Notes: generated by a model from the sequence alone, not told the origin. A stretch of DNA of 64,000 nucleotides from Flavisolibacter ginsengisoli DSM 18119 (GCF_900129295.1 NZ_FQUU01000021.1:1-64000); one strand, 5' to 3'. Numbered from the stretch's first letter, positions 34,074-44,183 are shown. Translations and numbers: made by a program.

Positions 34074-35267
34074 TTACATATTTTTTTTCAATGAATAAAA
34101 TCCAATTGCAGCAAATAAACAAAGCATAAGATTGAAAATCCATAATATGCTGAATCCTGCCTTTGAAGCAATTTGTGAGGCGATAGTAGGTGCAAGAACC
34201 ATGGCAAACGAAAATGTCATGGTATATAAGGCTGCATATTGGCCCCTGGTACGGGCACTGCTGCGATTGACCCAAAAGTTATTCATAAAAGGAAAGAGCA
34301 ACATCTCTCCAAATGTGACTATGATCATACCAGTCAATGTTATGGAAATAGCATAGGAAATATTAAGAAGGACGAAAGACACACCAATCAGTATGGCACC
34401 CAAGGTCATGTATAAAACTGCATTGCGCCTGTTTTCCAATTTATAAACCAACACCATTTCTACAAGTGCTATAATTAAGCCATTCATGGCCAGGATCCAT
34501 CCTATCTGTGCTTCATTTAAATGTAATTGCTCTTTATAATACACAGGGAGAATACTGAAAAGCTGGAAAAAGCAGATCCCTACAAGAAAAATGCAGAACA
34601 TTCCTTTAAGGAATATCTTATCCTTATAAGCGCTATTAACAGGAGTGTTATCATGAGAATGATCTTTATGTGAATGACTATTTCTTATAGGAAGAAATAC
34701 GAAGTATAAAAGAATTGAAGCGAGTATACAGGTTATACCATCGGCCCAGAATAGAAGAGAATAGTTGATAGAAGCCAGTATGCCTCCAATTGCAGGTCCA
34801 ACAGCCCAACCAAGGTTGATGGCAAGCCTGTTGAGGGAGTAACACCTGGTGCGGTTAGATTCATTGCTGTAGGCTGCAATGGCGGCAGAATTAGCAGGTC
34901 TGAAAGCCTCTCCTATACTAGCCATGATAAAAATGAAAATGGCAAACTGGACCAATGTCTTCATTTGACCCAACCCGATGAAAAGAACACCATTCAAAAA
35001 CAGGCTTGTTACCTGTACATAAAAATGGCCAAACCTGTCGGTCAGAATACCACCCAGGTAGCCACCCAGTATAGCTCCTGATCCAAAGGCTGCCATAACA
35101 TAACCTGCCTGGGCCAGGGTAAAGCCATTATGGGTTAAATAAACCGTTAAAAAAGGAATGACCATAGTGCCACTCCTGTTAATGAAGATGACCAGGGCAA
35201 GCCACCACATTGGCTTTGATAATCCACTGTAAGCATTCCTGTATAATTGTATGGAGGCCTGGAGCAT
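34074..35267 (-). CDS. MFS transporter
   Basis: A 397-residue major facilitator with about 12 hydrophobic segments; GSGAILGGYLGGILTDRFG (66-84) is the MFS motif A loop between TM2 and TM3. The central cytoplasmic loop (about 193-208) is His-rich (NSHSHKDHSHDN), which might bind metal. The protein resembles drug-efflux-type members. It is first in a two-gene operon with the thioesterase and diverges from the FKBP gene across 71 bases. Substrate is unknown. Confidence 0.88.
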   Translation of the reverse strand: MLQASIQLYRNAYSGLSKPMWWLALVIFINRSGTMVIPFLTVYLTHNGFTLAQAGYVMAAFGSGAILGGYLGGILTDRFGHFYVQVTSLFLNGVLFIGLGQMKTLVQFAIFIFIMASIGEAFRPANSAAIAAYSNESNRTRCYSLNRLAINLGWAVGPAIGGILASINYSLLFWADGITCILASILLYFVFLPIRNSHSHKDHSHDNTPVNSAYKDKIFLKGMFCIFLVGICFFQLFSILPVYYKEQLHLNEAQIGWILAMNGLIIALVEMVLVYKLENRRNAVLYMTLGAILIGVSFVLLNISYAISITLTGMIIVTFGEMLLFPFMNNFWVNRSSARTRGQYAALYTMTFSFAMVLAPTIASQIASKAGFSILWIFNLMLCLFAAIGFYSLKKNM

Positions 35268-35312
35268 TTGCTAAATTAATTTATCATTTACATCCATTGA
35301 CTTCCATTCCTT

Positions 35313-35320
35313 TATTTTTG
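35313..35320 (+). promoter_or_regulatory. -7 box TATTTTTG of the FKBP gene
   Basis: Exact TAnnTTTG match ending 18 bases before the ATG of the FKBP isomerase gene. Confidence 0.45.
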
Positions 35321-35338
35321 TCGCTTAACAACAGAAAC

Positions 35339-36037
35339 ATGAAAAAATATTTCGTTGCTGCTTTTGCCCTGGGCACCCTGGCTGTACATGCGCAAAAGAC
35401 AACCCCTAAAAAGACTACTCCAGTAAAAACGACTAAATCAACTGCGGTTTTAAAGAGCCTGAATGATTCTGTCAGCTACGCAATAGGAATGAGTGTTGCG
35501 AATTTTTATTCTCAACAAGGTATCAAGAACCTTAATACAACGCTGGTGTCAAAAGCAATCAATGATGTATTTGGAAAGAAGAATTCTTTGCTAACAGAAG
35601 AAGAAGCACAATTAGCTGTGATGCGGTTTCTAAATCCCAATGTTTTCAAGACAATTGAAGCTGGTGAAAAATTCCTTGCACAGAATAAAAGCAAGCCAGG
35701 TGTGAAAACAACAGCCTCGGGTTTGCAATATGAAGTAATAAAGGAGGGTAATGGGAAAAAACCAGTAGCTACTGATACAGTCGAAGTGAATTATGCCGGT
35801 ACACTGATCGATGGAACAGAATTCGATAACTCTTATAAAAGAGGATCATCTATTTCATTCCCGTTAAATGGTGTGATCAGGGGATGGACGGAGGCATTAC
35901 AATTAATGCCGGTAGGATCAAAATATAAACTGTACATACCCTATAAACTAGCTTATGGTATGAATGATATGGGCCATATTCCCGGTGGATCAGTTTTAAT
36001 CTTTGAAGTGGAATTGCTCAATATAAAAGGTAAATAA
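35339..36037 (+). CDS. Secreted FKBP-type peptidyl-prolyl isomerase
   Basis: A 232-residue periplasmic isomerase. A signal peptide (1-18, VHAQ) is followed by a Lys/Thr-rich spacer, an FKBP N-terminal dimerisation domain (about 38-118) and the FKBP catalytic domain (about 125-231; VEVNYAGTLIDGTEFDNSY, GVIRGWTEALQLMPVGSK, IPYKLAYG, IPGGSVLIFEVELL). It catalyses cis-trans isomerisation of proline bonds in exported proteins, as FkpA and Mip do. The start is ATG 35339, because the upstream open frame has no signal-like sequence. Confidence 0.93.
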   Translation: MKKYFVAAFALGTLAVHAQKTTPKKTTPVKTTKSTAVLKSLNDSVSYAIGMSVANFYSQQGIKNLNTTLVSKAINDVFGKKNSLLTEEEAQLAVMRFLNPNVFKTIEAGEKFLAQNKSKPGVKTTASGLQYEVIKEGNGKKPVATDTVEVNYAGTLIDGTEFDNSYKRGSSISFPLNGVIRGWTEALQLMPVGSKYKLYIPYKLAYGMNDMGHIPGGSVLIFEVELLNIKGK

Positions 36038-36058
36038 CCAGACGCATTTATAAAAAGT

Positions 36059-36090
36059 AAGGGATGATCTTTAGATCATCCCTTTTTTTT
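36059..36090 (+). terminator. Rho-independent terminator of the FKBP gene
   Basis: GGGATGATC (36061-36069) pairs with GATCATCCC (36074-36082) across TTTA, followed by eight Ts. Confidence 0.93.
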
Positions 36091-36234
36091 GAGCTAACCG
36101 ACCTTAAACTATCGCTTCTTTATAATTAATTCTATTTATTCTCCGGACAAAAGGCACGGGCAGTTATAATAAACAATAATAGGGTAGGATGGTGTAAAAA
36201 TTAGGCTATTGTAAGAAATGGAATGAGTGGAAGT

Positions 36235-36269
36235 ATTACCATCAAAGGTTAAAACACTTTGATGGTAAT
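36235..36269. other. Perfect 13-bp hairpin downstream of T9SS cargo gene
   Basis: ATTACCATCAAAG (36235-36247) pairs with CTTTGATGGTAAT (36257-36269) around a 9-base loop. It lies just past the stop of the reverse-strand gene but lacks a T tract, so it may stabilise the 3' end or pause transcription rather than terminate. Confidence 0.5.
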
Positions 36270-36281
36270 AACCAGTTTTAT

Positions 36282-37778
36282 TTATTGAACAATGAATTTA
36301 TCAACTGTGCTTTCTCCGCTAACTTTATCCATTACTCTTGCCATGTATTGACCGCGGGGTAAACCGGAAACCTGCTGGTTGCCTCTCACTGCAGTGAATT
36401 GTTTTACAATCCGGCCGGCATTATCAATGATGTGTATATCGTAAGATGAAGTAGCATCAGCGAGGATGATAGATACATTGCCATTGGAGGCGGCAGGATT
36501 GGGGTATACCAATGCATTTCCTGCCTGGTTAAGATTGCTCAATGACCTTACATCACTGTATTTGGATCTGCCATCTATGTCAACCTGCTGGATCCTGTAT
36601 TGTACCACACCTTTGAAATTGAACACATCATTCACTGAATAATTCAGATCACTGCTGCTGTTGCCATTTTCAGCTTTTGAGGCAACGAACATTACGTTTG
36701 TCCATTGACCATTATAGAACCGCTGAATATAGAATCCTTTATTGTTGATCTCAGTTGACGTTGTCCATTTCAAAGTATTGGCAGCATTAGCCCTGGATGC
36801 TGTGAATGATTTGAAGCTGACAGGGAGGATGCTCGAACAAACATTTTTATTAATACTTGCAATGCTGTATGGTGTACCATTAGCAGGTGTATATGTTGCT
36901 ACGATCCAATAATGAGTTGAAGCCTCTGCTGGATTATTATAGCCAGTAAAATTAGTTGCGTTAAGTGCATTGAAAGGAGTGCTGGATGAAATTGAAATAC
37001 TTTGTGGCCCACCTATTGTAACTGGAATATCTAAAGTTGGGTCATAAACTGGTTGCCCTGACGAAGTAAAAGTGTTATCATCCTTGCGGATTTCATATGT
37101 TACGCTAATAGCATTGGCTGTATCTGTTAAAATATCAAAAGATAAGGCGCTTGTTTGGGAAGAATTAGGACATCTTTTAAGAGGACCATTAATAGATAAC
37201 CTGGGGTCACCTATATTTAAACTTCTTCCAGGGAACGAACAGGATGTTTTAGTATTAGATCCAAGAGAACTGGCTTGCGTAGACCAAACATCTGCTTTTA
37301 TTTGAGGAACTGTGCAAGTGGGAAGATCTAAAGTTACTTTAGTAAATGAATAAGTAAATGTTGTATTGGCACCACTACCTGAACTGGTAACAGATGGTAC
37401 ATTTGCTGTAGCCATTTTAACAGGTGGAGTAGGGTCAAAAGGGTAGCTGGTAATAATCTGGGGAGGCGAAGTGGAATTATTCACACCAAGCGTGCCTATT
37501 GTATTTGATAAAAAAGTTGCTGAAGGTGCAGATCCATTGGAATAATTCCAGGGTGTAGCAGGGTAACTATTTACATCCCAAAAATGGACCCAAATGCCCT
37601 TGTTTCCATTATTCAGTTGTGCCACAATAACCATATCAAATACGGCCTGGCAACTTCCATTTGGCTTCGTAACTTTTTGAAAATTAGATGTAGTAATGTT
37701 GATAATTGTACACTGTGCATTTGATTTGTTCAGGAATGCGCAGGCAATTAATAAAAAGGAGAGTAAATACCTTTTCAT
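36282..37778 (-). CDS. Secreted T9SS type A sorting-domain protein
   Basis: A protein of about 498 residues with a signal peptide (MKRYLLSFLLIACAFLNKSNAQ region). The N-terminal part (about 25-320) is beta-rich, Ser/Thr/Asn-rich and unrecognised; it has several Cys (for example CTVPQIKADVW and CPNSSQT). From about residue 325 it holds a module, TLKWTTSTEINNKGFYIQR to IQQVDIDGRSKYSDVR, followed by the T9SS type A signal (LVYPNPAASNGNVSI to KFIVQ). The C-terminal 170 residues match those of the next gene. The product is expected to be cell-surface attached or released. An ATG two codons upstream (37784) is also possible. Confidence 0.82.
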   Translation of the reverse strand: MKRYLLSFLLIACAFLNKSNAQCTIINITTSNFQKVTKPNGSCQAVFDMVIVAQLNNGNKGIWVHFWDVNSYPATPWNYSNGSAPSATFLSNTIGTLGVNNSTSPPQIITSYPFDPTPPVKMATANVPSVTSSGSGANTTFTYSFTKVTLDLPTCTVPQIKADVWSTQASSLGSNTKTSCSFPGRSLNIGDPRLSINGPLKRCPNSSQTSALSFDILTDTANAISVTYEIRKDDNTFTSSGQPVYDPTLDIPVTIGGPQSISISSSTPFNALNATNFTGYNNPAEASTHYWIVATYTPANGTPYSIASINKNVCSSILPVSFKSFTASRANAANTLKWTTSTEINNKGFYIQRFYNGQWTNVMFVASKAENGNSSSDLNYSVNDVFNFKGVVQYRIQQVDIDGRSKYSDVRSLSNLNQAGNALVYPNPAASNGNVSIILADATSSYDIHIIDNAGRIVKQFTAVRGNQQVSGLPRGQYMARVMDKVSGESTVDKFIVQ

Positions 37779-37784
37779 AATCAT

Positions 37785-38087
37785 TAGGGTTTAAGATTAA
37801 AAATAGCTTAATAGCGGTGCTCAATGCGATTGCGATTGGCAGTTCCAGGAAATGGAGTTGGCGATTATGAATAGGATGGGAGGATCATAAGCAGTTGCCT
37901 GCAATGGTTAGTTAAGCTTTGGATATAGTGGTATTTTCCCGAGGATTCTCAGATTAAAGGCTTTGCATTAAATTGTTGAGGACTTGGGTACGGCTTTTCG
38001 AGGGATGGAAGGGATTGTGCTTGTGAGTGTAAAAATAGAAACAATATTGAAAAAGTCAAATCTTATTAGAAATTTTTTTATTTGTCC
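37785..38087. other. 303-base intergenic region, no gene seen
   Basis: This gap between two reverse-strand cargo genes holds no plausible ORF, RNA or strong hairpin. It has several G-rich patches (GGATGGGAGG around 37877) and must include the promoter of the downstream gene, but no clear -7 box was found. Confidence 0.6.
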
Positions 38088-39269
38088 CTATTGTACAATG
38101 AGTTTTTCACTTGTTAATGTCCCCGTTTGATGATCAATTACTCTTACAATATAATTGCCTCGTTTCAGGTCATTGATCTGTTGCGTGTTATTATTTACAG
38201 ACAACCATTGTTGTACTAATTGACCATTAAGATCTATCACTTGTATGTCTCTAAGTGAATTGAGCTTTCCCAGGGAAACCGTTACCCTTCCATCCACAGA
38301 AGGATTTGGATAAAGGACCACTTCTTTATTTTCAAATAAATCAATTCTACGTGGCGCACTATAAAATGATCGCCCATTGATGTCAATTTGTTTTAACCTA
38401 TATTCTGCATTATCACCTAAGAAACTTTTGTCACCATATAAATAATTGAGCACCTGGTCATTATTTCCTGATGGCGCCATCGAAGCAACAAATGCGATTG
38501 TAGTCCATGGTTTATTTTCTATTCTTCTTTCTATTTCAAAACCACGAAGGTTTTGTTCTTTTGATGTTTGCCAGGCTATCTGCACAGTAGCTGTATTCTT
38601 GTGTATTTGAAATTCTCTGAAATATCCATATTCATTTCTTTCATACGGCGACCTGTTAAAAATATTTGGATAGGTTGATTGAAGTGTATTGAAACGAACG
38701 TTGACCTGGTTGCCACAGGAATTGGTAAAATTTAATGTTGGGATGTTCCGTAAATGCGAAGGAATATTCTTATTTCCATCGAGCGAAAAGGATGCATCCA
38801 CCAAAGTATTACTATACATTAATAAAACCAGGTGATCTATTGAATTATTCTCCTGGTTATTCACAGTTTGTAGGTTGGTATAAGCGGAGTTATAATTATT
38901 TACATAGGCATCTTCATTTACATTTAGGAAATAGTTACTGACCCTGCCACTGGATTGTAACCCCTGGTAACTATAATTATATAGATTTATTCCTTTTCCA
39001 TTTGAAGTAGGTTGCCCTGAAATAGTCAAAACAGCATTGGGTGCAATTGATTCATCAGGTAGATTAATTACTGAGAAACCCTTTTCCAATGGGTTATTAA
39101 AATAGCTTACTATACTATAACACCCTAACGACAACGGTATAGTATTGTTATTGGTTAATTCAAAATATGCGTTACCATTCTGAGGAGTAAAAGCCTTTGT
39201 TAGTATTAATTGTGCATAAAGGAATTGGGAGCCAAATGTGATCGCTAAAAGAAATAAAATCTTTTTCAT
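38088..39269 (-). CDS. Secreted T9SS sorting-domain protein with lamin-tail-like N-terminus
   Basis: A 393-residue exported protein. A signal peptide (1-19, LYAQ) precedes a beta-sandwich (about 22-130: FELTNNNTIPLSLGCYSIVSYF, LPDESIAPNAVLTI) that resembles lamin-tail domains, which often occur on secreted proteins. A module IAWQTSKEQNLRGFEIERR to RLKQIDINGRSFYSAPR follows, and then the T9SS type A domain (VVLYPNPSVDGRVTV to SEKLIVQ). The C-terminal half is paralogous to that of the neighbouring cargo gene at 36282. No catalytic motif is visible; a structural or adhesive surface role is likely. Confidence 0.82.
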   Translation of the reverse strand: MKKILFLLAITFGSQFLYAQLILTKAFTPQNGNAYFELTNNNTIPLSLGCYSIVSYFNNPLEKGFSVINLPDESIAPNAVLTISGQPTSNGKGINLYNYSYQGLQSSGRVSNYFLNVNEDAYVNNYNSAYTNLQTVNNQENNSIDHLVLLMYSNTLVDASFSLDGNKNIPSHLRNIPTLNFTNSCGNQVNVRFNTLQSTYPNIFNRSPYERNEYGYFREFQIHKNTATVQIAWQTSKEQNLRGFEIERRIENKPWTTIAFVASMAPSGNNDQVLNYLYGDKSFLGDNAEYRLKQIDINGRSFYSAPRRIDLFENKEVVLYPNPSVDGRVTVSLGKLNSLRDIQVIDLNGQLVQQWLSVNNNTQQINDLKRGNYIVRVIDHQTGTLTSEKLIVQ

Positions 39270-39374
39270 AATCTACTGTTTTATACGCACTGTTTCCAAA
39301 AATCACTATGTTATTCTTTATAGCTTCTTTCAGTAGAGAAGATGGCGATAATAGAAAATCAAAAAGAGTTCCAA

Positions 39375-40064
39375 TTATGAAGCATACTGTTCAATATGCT
39401 TATGAGCCAATTTTAAAGCCTTATGAAATTGTTCTTTCTCAGTAAGATTAGTATTATCTAGAACAATAGCATCCTCTGCCTGGTGTAAAGGACTTACTTC
39501 CCGGTGAGAATCTATATAATCTCTCAGTTCAAGGTTATTTTTCACCTCTTCAATAGTAATGTTGGGATTTTTCTCATACAGCTCCTGGAATCGTCTTTCT
39601 ACCCTTACTGCATTATCTGCTGTCATAAAGATCTTGAGCTCTGCATCAGGAAATACTACGGTTCCAATATCCCGTCCATCCATTACTATACCCCGGTTCT
39701 TTCCCATTTTTTGTTGTTGTTTAACAGCATATTCTCTTACTTCTTTAATGGCAGCTACATCACTAACTTTTTCAGCTACCACCATGTCCCTGATGACATA
39801 CTCAACATTCTCTTCATTCAGGTATATCTCGGATCTTTCACTTTTAGGATTATAAATAAACTCTAGGGATATATCCTTCAAGGCATTATGCACTTCTTTT
39901 TTATCTGTCCAGTCAATATGATTGCGTAAAAAGTATAAGGTAATGGCTCTGTACATGGCACCGCTGTCAACATAGAGATAATTTAAAGCTTTAGCTAATT
40001 GCTTTGCTAAGGTGCTTTTTCCACACGAAGACCAACCATCTATAGTAATTATAATCTTTTTCAT
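39375..40064 (-). CDS. cmk: Cytidylate kinase
   Basis: A 229-residue (d)CMP kinase: IDGWSSCGKSTLAKQLAK (8-25) is the P-loop, LYVDSGAMYRAITLYFL is the nucleotide-monophosphate region, and GRDIGTVVFPDAELKIFMTA matches the conserved Cmk block with catalytic-site Arg and Asp. It phosphorylates CMP and dCMP for nucleic acid and lipid synthesis. The start is ATG 40064 (MKKIIITIDG), not the upstream TTG. Cmk usually begins IAIDGPSGAGKST; here GWSSCG replaces GPSGAG, which is common in Bacteroidota. Confidence 0.94.
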   Translation of the reverse strand: MKKIIITIDGWSSCGKSTLAKQLAKALNYLYVDSGAMYRAITLYFLRNHIDWTDKKEVHNALKDISLEFIYNPKSERSEIYLNEENVEYVIRDMVVAEKVSDVAAIKEVREYAVKQQQKMGKNRGIVMDGRDIGTVVFPDAELKIFMTADNAVRVERRFQELYEKNPNITIEEVKNNLELRDYIDSHREVSPLHQAEDAIVLDNTNLTEKEQFHKALKLAHKHIEQYAS

Positions 40065-40190
40065 ATCAACCAATGCAAAAATGCATGCAATAAATCAGAC
40101 AACAAAAAAAGCTCTTATCCTAGGATATTTTCTTCCTATAATTTATAACCTAATGGTGATAAATATAAAATACACAAGAGTCATAAAAAG

Positions 40191-40213
40191 AAATCCCGCC
40201 AATGGCGGGATTT
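40191..40213 (-). terminator. Rho-independent terminator of clpC
   Basis: AAATCCCGCC (40191-40200) pairs with GGCGGGATTT (40204-40213) around AAT; reading leftwards on the reverse strand it runs into CTTTTTAT. Confidence 0.85.
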
Positions 40214-40234
40214 ACTATCGTTAAATTGAATCTA

Positions 40235-42760
40235 TTATGCTTTGGATTCTTCTGTAATTCCTTTTTTCAAAGAAAAGGTAAGTTTGCCATTTTCTTTATC
40301 AAGGTCGGCTTCAAGCACATCGCCAGGTTTGATATTCATATTCAATATCTCTTCTGCCAGAGGATCTTCCAGGTATTTCTGTATGGCCCTGTGTAAAGGT
40401 CTCGCTCCAAACTGTTGGTCATAACCTTTATCTGCTATAAAACCCTTTGCTGCTTCAGTTAACTCCAGGCTAAATCCAAGATTAGTCAATCGTTTCATTA
40501 CCCCTTTCATCAGGATATCAATGATCTCAAAGATGTGGTCCTTAGTCAAAGAATTGAAAATGATCACATCATCTATCCTGTTCAGGAATTCAGGAGAGAA
40601 TGTTCTTTTCAGAGCTTTCTCAATTACTGCCTTATTGGCTTCATCCTGGTTTTGAACCCTTGATGCAGTAGCAAATCCAACACCTTCACCAAAATCCTTT
40701 AACTGGCGAACACCAATATTAGAGGTCATGATAATTAATGTGTTCTTAAAGTCAACTTTTCTTCCAAGTCCATCAGTTAACTGACCGTCATCCAGAACCT
40801 GTAACAATATATTGTAGATGTCAGGATGGGCTTTTTCAATCTCATCCAATAGTATGACACTATAAGGTTTACGGCGAACACGTTCTGTTAGCTGACCACC
40901 TTCTTCATATCCAACATATCCCGGAGGTGCACCAATTAACCTTGAAACGGTGAATTTCTCCATGTACTCACTCATATCAATTCTTATCAGGGCATCTTCT
41001 GAATCAAACATATGGCGTGCTAAAGCTCTGGCCAATTCTGTTTTACCTACACCTGTAGGTCCCAGGAATATAAAGGTACCAATTGGCTTCTTAGGGTCTT
41101 TCAATCCTACACGGTTACGTTGAATGGCCTTTACCACTTTGCTGATGGCTTCATCCTGGCCAACAACCATGGCCTTCATTTCATCAGCCATCTTGCGCAG
41201 CTTTTGCGTTTCAGCTTCCACCATACGTTTAACTGGTATACCCGTCATCATACTGATCACTTCTGCGATCTCTTCTTCACCAATAGGGTAGCGCTTATGC
41301 TTGCTTTCTTCCTCCCATTGAGCTTTGGCCTTATCCAATTCTTCTCCAAGACGCTTTTCTGTATCTCTTAAAGCAGCTGCCTCTTCAAATTTCTGGCTTT
41401 TGACTACCCGGTTCTTTTCGACTTTAATATCTTCTATTTTCTTTTCCAGGTCAAGGATATTTTGTGGCACGTTAATGTTCTTTAAGTGAACACGTGCACC
41501 TACCTCGTCCATTACGTCAATAGCTTTATCTGGTAATAAACGATCTGTAATATACCTGTCACTTAGTTTAACGCAGGCATCAATAGCTTCCTGGTCATAA
41601 TTAACATTGTGGTAATCTTCGTATTTAGATTTAATGTTATTAAGGATCAGGATGGTATCATCCACACTAGGCGGATCGATCATTACCTTCTGAAAACGAC
41701 GGTCAAGAGCCCCATCTTTTTCGATATACATTCTATACTCATCCAGTGTAGAAGCACCAATGCATTGGAGTTCACCACGTGCAAGAGCAGGTTTGAATAT
41801 ATTTGAGGCATCAAGGGAACCTGAAGCTCCACCGGCACCCACAATTGTATGAATCTCATCAATGAAAAGAATTACGTCACGGTTCTTTTCCAATTCATTC
41901 ATGATAGCCTTCATTCTTTCTTCAAATTGACCCCTGTATTTTGTACCAGCTACGAGTGCAGCCAGGTCAAGAGAAATGACTCTTTTGTCAAAAAGTACAC
42001 GGGAGACCTTGCGCTGAACAATTCTCAAGGCTAAGCCTTCCACAATGGCAGTTTTACCCACGCCGGGTTCGCCTATCAATATGGGATTATTCTTTTTGCG
42101 CCTGGAAAGGATCTGGGAAACTCTTTCTATCTCTTTTTCACGTCCAACAATAGGATCCAGGGTTCCTGTTTCAGCCAGTTTGGTAATATCTCTACCAAAA
42201 TTGTCCAATACAGGTGTTTTACTTTTAGTGGCCCCAGCCTGGCGGGATTTTGACTGAGAGTATTTCTTTTCTTCGTCAAAATCATCGTCATTTTCTTCCT
42301 GGTATTCTGCGCGGGGGTCATTTGATTTCATAACCCCAAGTTCCTGTCTGAATAGATCGTAATCCACGTCAAATTGATTTAAGATTTGAGTTGCTATATT
42401 TTCTTTGTTCTTTAAGATGGAAAGCATTAAATGTTCGGTTTCCACTGTAGGACTTTTTAATGCTTTAGCTTCCAGAACTGTTACTCTGATCACTTTTTCT
42501 GCTTGTTTTGTCAGAGGTAAGCTATTTATGTTAGCAATGTTTTTACCTGTTTTATCCTTTACAGCTAATTCTATTTCCTTGCGTAATTCGTATAGGTCAA
42601 CGTTAAAACTTTTTAATATTCTAACTGCTGTATTATCACCTTCCCGAATTAATCCAAGCAATAAATGTTCCGTACCTATAAAATCATTACCTAACCTTAA
42701 TGCTTCCTCCCTGCTGAACGAAATGATCTCTTTTACTTGTGAGGAAAAATTATTATCCAT
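40235..42760 (-). CDS. clpC: Clp protease ATP-binding subunit ClpC
   Basis: An 841-residue Hsp100 unfoldase. Two Clp N-terminal repeats (about 5-145) are followed by AAA1 (Walker A GEPGVGKT at 230-237; DEIHT at 301-305), a UVR-type coiled-coil middle region (about 434-475, [27 protein letters not shown]) and AAA2 (GPTGVGKT at 567-574; LLDEIEKAH). This layout is ClpC/MecB rather than ClpB (short middle domain) or ClpA. It feeds unfolded substrates to ClpP and takes part in stress proteolysis. It stands alone and diverges from the STAS gene across 84 bases. Confidence 0.96.
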   Translation of the reverse strand: MDNNFSSQVKEIISFSREEALRLGNDFIGTEHLLLGLIREGDNTAVRILKSFNVDLYELRKEIELAVKDKTGKNIANINSLPLTKQAEKVIRVTVLEAKALKSPTVETEHLMLSILKNKENIATQILNQFDVDYDLFRQELGVMKSNDPRAEYQEENDDDFDEEKKYSQSKSRQAGATKSKTPVLDNFGRDITKLAETGTLDPIVGREKEIERVSQILSRRKKNNPILIGEPGVGKTAIVEGLALRIVQRKVSRVLFDKRVISLDLAALVAGTKYRGQFEERMKAIMNELEKNRDVILFIDEIHTIVGAGGASGSLDASNIFKPALARGELQCIGASTLDEYRMYIEKDGALDRRFQKVMIDPPSVDDTILILNNIKSKYEDYHNVNYDQEAIDACVKLSDRYITDRLLPDKAIDVMDEVGARVHLKNINVPQNILDLEKKIEDIKVEKNRVVKSQKFEEAAALRDTEKRLGEELDKAKAQWEEESKHKRYPIGEEEIAEVISMMTGIPVKRMVEAETQKLRKMADEMKAMVVGQDEAISKVVKAIQRNRVGLKDPKKPIGTFIFLGPTGVGKTELARALARHMFDSEDALIRIDMSEYMEKFTVSRLIGAPPGYVGYEEGGQLTERVRRKPYSVILLDEIEKAHPDIYNILLQVLDDGQLTDGLGRKVDFKNTLIIMTSNIGVRQLKDFGEGVGFATASRVQNQDEANKAVIEKALKRTFSPEFLNRIDDVIIFNSLTKDHIFEIIDILMKGVMKRLTNLGFSLELTEAAKGFIADKGYDQQFGARPLHRAIQKYLEDPLAEEILNMNIKPGDVLEADLDKENGKLTFSLKKGITEESKA

Positions 42761-42767
42761 TTTAATA

Positions 42768-42801
42768 GTTGTGCTTTATACAATAATAAAAAATATTTTT
42801 G
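42768..42801 (+). promoter_or_regulatory. Candidate Bacteroidota promoter of the STAS gene
   Basis: A -7 box TATTTTTG (42794-42801) lies 22 bases downstream of GTTG (42768-42771), in the spacing window for a -33 TTTG box. The leader would be about 40 bases. Confidence 0.5.
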
Positions 42802-42844
42802 AGCAGGGTAAGACGGAAATGTTAAGTCTTTCCGGCTAATATGT

Positions 42845-43231
42845 ATGGAAGTCAAAACTGATACCAAAGAGAAATTTCATGTCATCCGTGTTGAAACTTT
42901 AAACTTTACTGCTATAATGGCAGCAGAGTTGAACCGCCAATTACTAGAACTACTTAAAGATAATACAAAGAATGTGGTTGTCAACCTTCAAGGAATTGCC
43001 AATATGGAAGAAGAGGCTGCGGAATCTCTTGTCAGGCTTCAGCAGAAGTTTTATGAAGAAGGTGCCTCTTTTGTGATTTGTAACCTTCAAAAGAATGTAG
43101 AGTCCTTTCTGGATGAAAAGGAGCTTCTGGAAATCATGAATGTTACCCCTACCGAAAGTGAAGCATATGATATTGTGCAAATGGAGGAAATTGAAAGAGA
43201 ACTATTGAATGGCGATGACTTTGATCAATAA
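42845..43231 (+). CDS. STAS-domain protein with acidic residues at the phospho-site
   Basis: A 128-residue protein with the STAS (anti-sigma antagonist) fold: VVVNLQGIANMEEEAAESLVRL (44-65) aligns with the central strand and helix of SpoIIAA-type proteins. At the phosphorylation site the usual D-S-S-G is E55-E56-E57-A58, so the Ser normally phosphorylated by an anti-sigma kinase is replaced by Glu. This suggests an unregulated, constitutively charged form or a role other than sigma-factor switching. The C-terminus is very acidic. It diverges from clpC; no sigma factor or kinase gene is adjacent. Confidence 0.75.
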   Translation: MEVKTDTKEKFHVIRVETLNFTAIMAAELNRQLLELLKDNTKNVVVNLQGIANMEEEAAESLVRLQQKFYEEGASFVICNLQKNVESFLDEKELLEIMNVTPTESEAYDIVQMEEIERELLNGDDFDQ

Positions 43232-43269
43232 AGTCATAGATCTTAAACTAATCCAGGTCCTTTATCCAT

Positions 43270-44148
43270 ATGCTTACAAGAGAATTGTCTTCCTATATCA
43301 CTCAAATGGTAGTGCCTGGATGGGATAACACAAAGAAGGTTAATTTTCAGCCAATTAGTGGAGGAAGTATAAACCAGGCCTTTAGGATAAATTTTGATAA
43401 AGGTTCCTACTTCTGTAAGGTAAATTCTGCTACGAAATTTCCCCAATTATTTGAAAAGGAATGCCAGGGCTTACTTCAAATTAATAAGCAGGGAGGAATT
43501 AAGGTGCCGCAGATCATACATTGCTTTGAATTCCTGGAATACCAGGTGCTAATATTGGAGTGGATATCCACCGGCAATAAAGACAAGGATTTTTGGGAAA
43601 GATTTGGTAAGCAAATGGCTGCTCTTCATCATATAAGCAATGAATATTTTGGGTTCCTGGATAATAATTATATGGGTAGCGTGACACAATCAAATGAACC
43701 CTCCTTAGACTGGAATAATTTCTTTTATCGAAGTCGCTTACAACCCATCATTTCTAAATGTTTCAATGCTAATTTACTTACCCAAAAGCACGTTCTTCAT
43801 TTTGAGCGTTTATTAATTAAATTACCTGAAGTATTTGGTGAAGGCCAGCTACCGGCTTTAGTTCATGGAGATCTTTGGAGCGGAAATTTCATGTGTAATA
43901 AAGATTCAGAGCCCGTATTGATTGATCCCGCCATAAGTTATGCTCATCCATCTGTAGATCTTGGAATGTCAACATTATTTGGTGGATTCAACCAGAGATT
44001 TTATGACAGTTACCAATATTATAATCCCTTACCATTAAATTATAAGGAACAGTGGGAAGTTGCCAACTTATACCCGTTACTGATACATTTATTCCTGTTT
44101 GGAAGCGGCTATTTAGGTCAAATAGAACAAACTTTATACAAGTATTGA
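43270..44148 (+). CDS. Fructosamine kinase-like protein (FN3K family)
   Basis: A 292-residue protein kinase-like-fold small-molecule kinase. ISGGSINQAFRI (29-40) is the glycine loop, K50 likely contacts ATP, HGDLWSGN (199-206) is the catalytic loop and LIDP (217-220) the metal site. This set, especially HGDLWSGN, identifies the fructosamine-3-kinase group, which phosphorylates Amadori products on glycated proteins or amines so that they fall off. It is 38 bases after the STAS gene and 35 bases before rnz on the same strand, so the three may be cotranscribed. Confidence 0.88.
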   Translation: MLTRELSSYITQMVVPGWDNTKKVNFQPISGGSINQAFRINFDKGSYFCKVNSATKFPQLFEKECQGLLQINKQGGIKVPQIIHCFEFLEYQVLILEWISTGNKDKDFWERFGKQMAALHHISNEYFGFLDNNYMGSVTQSNEPSLDWNNFFYRSRLQPIISKCFNANLLTQKHVLHFERLLIKLPEVFGEGQLPALVHGDLWSGNFMCNKDSEPVLIDPAISYAHPSVDLGMSTLFGGFNQRFYDSYQYYNPLPLNYKEQWEVANLYPLLIHLFLFGSGYLGQIEQTLYKY

Positions 44149-44183
44149 TTATTCTGATTATTTTGACCCCCTATCTTTAAATA

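Noticed and set aside
37785-38087. Possible small RNA or promoter cluster in the largest clean gap
   Set aside because: No stable hairpin with T tract, -7 box or conserved-looking segment was found by eye.
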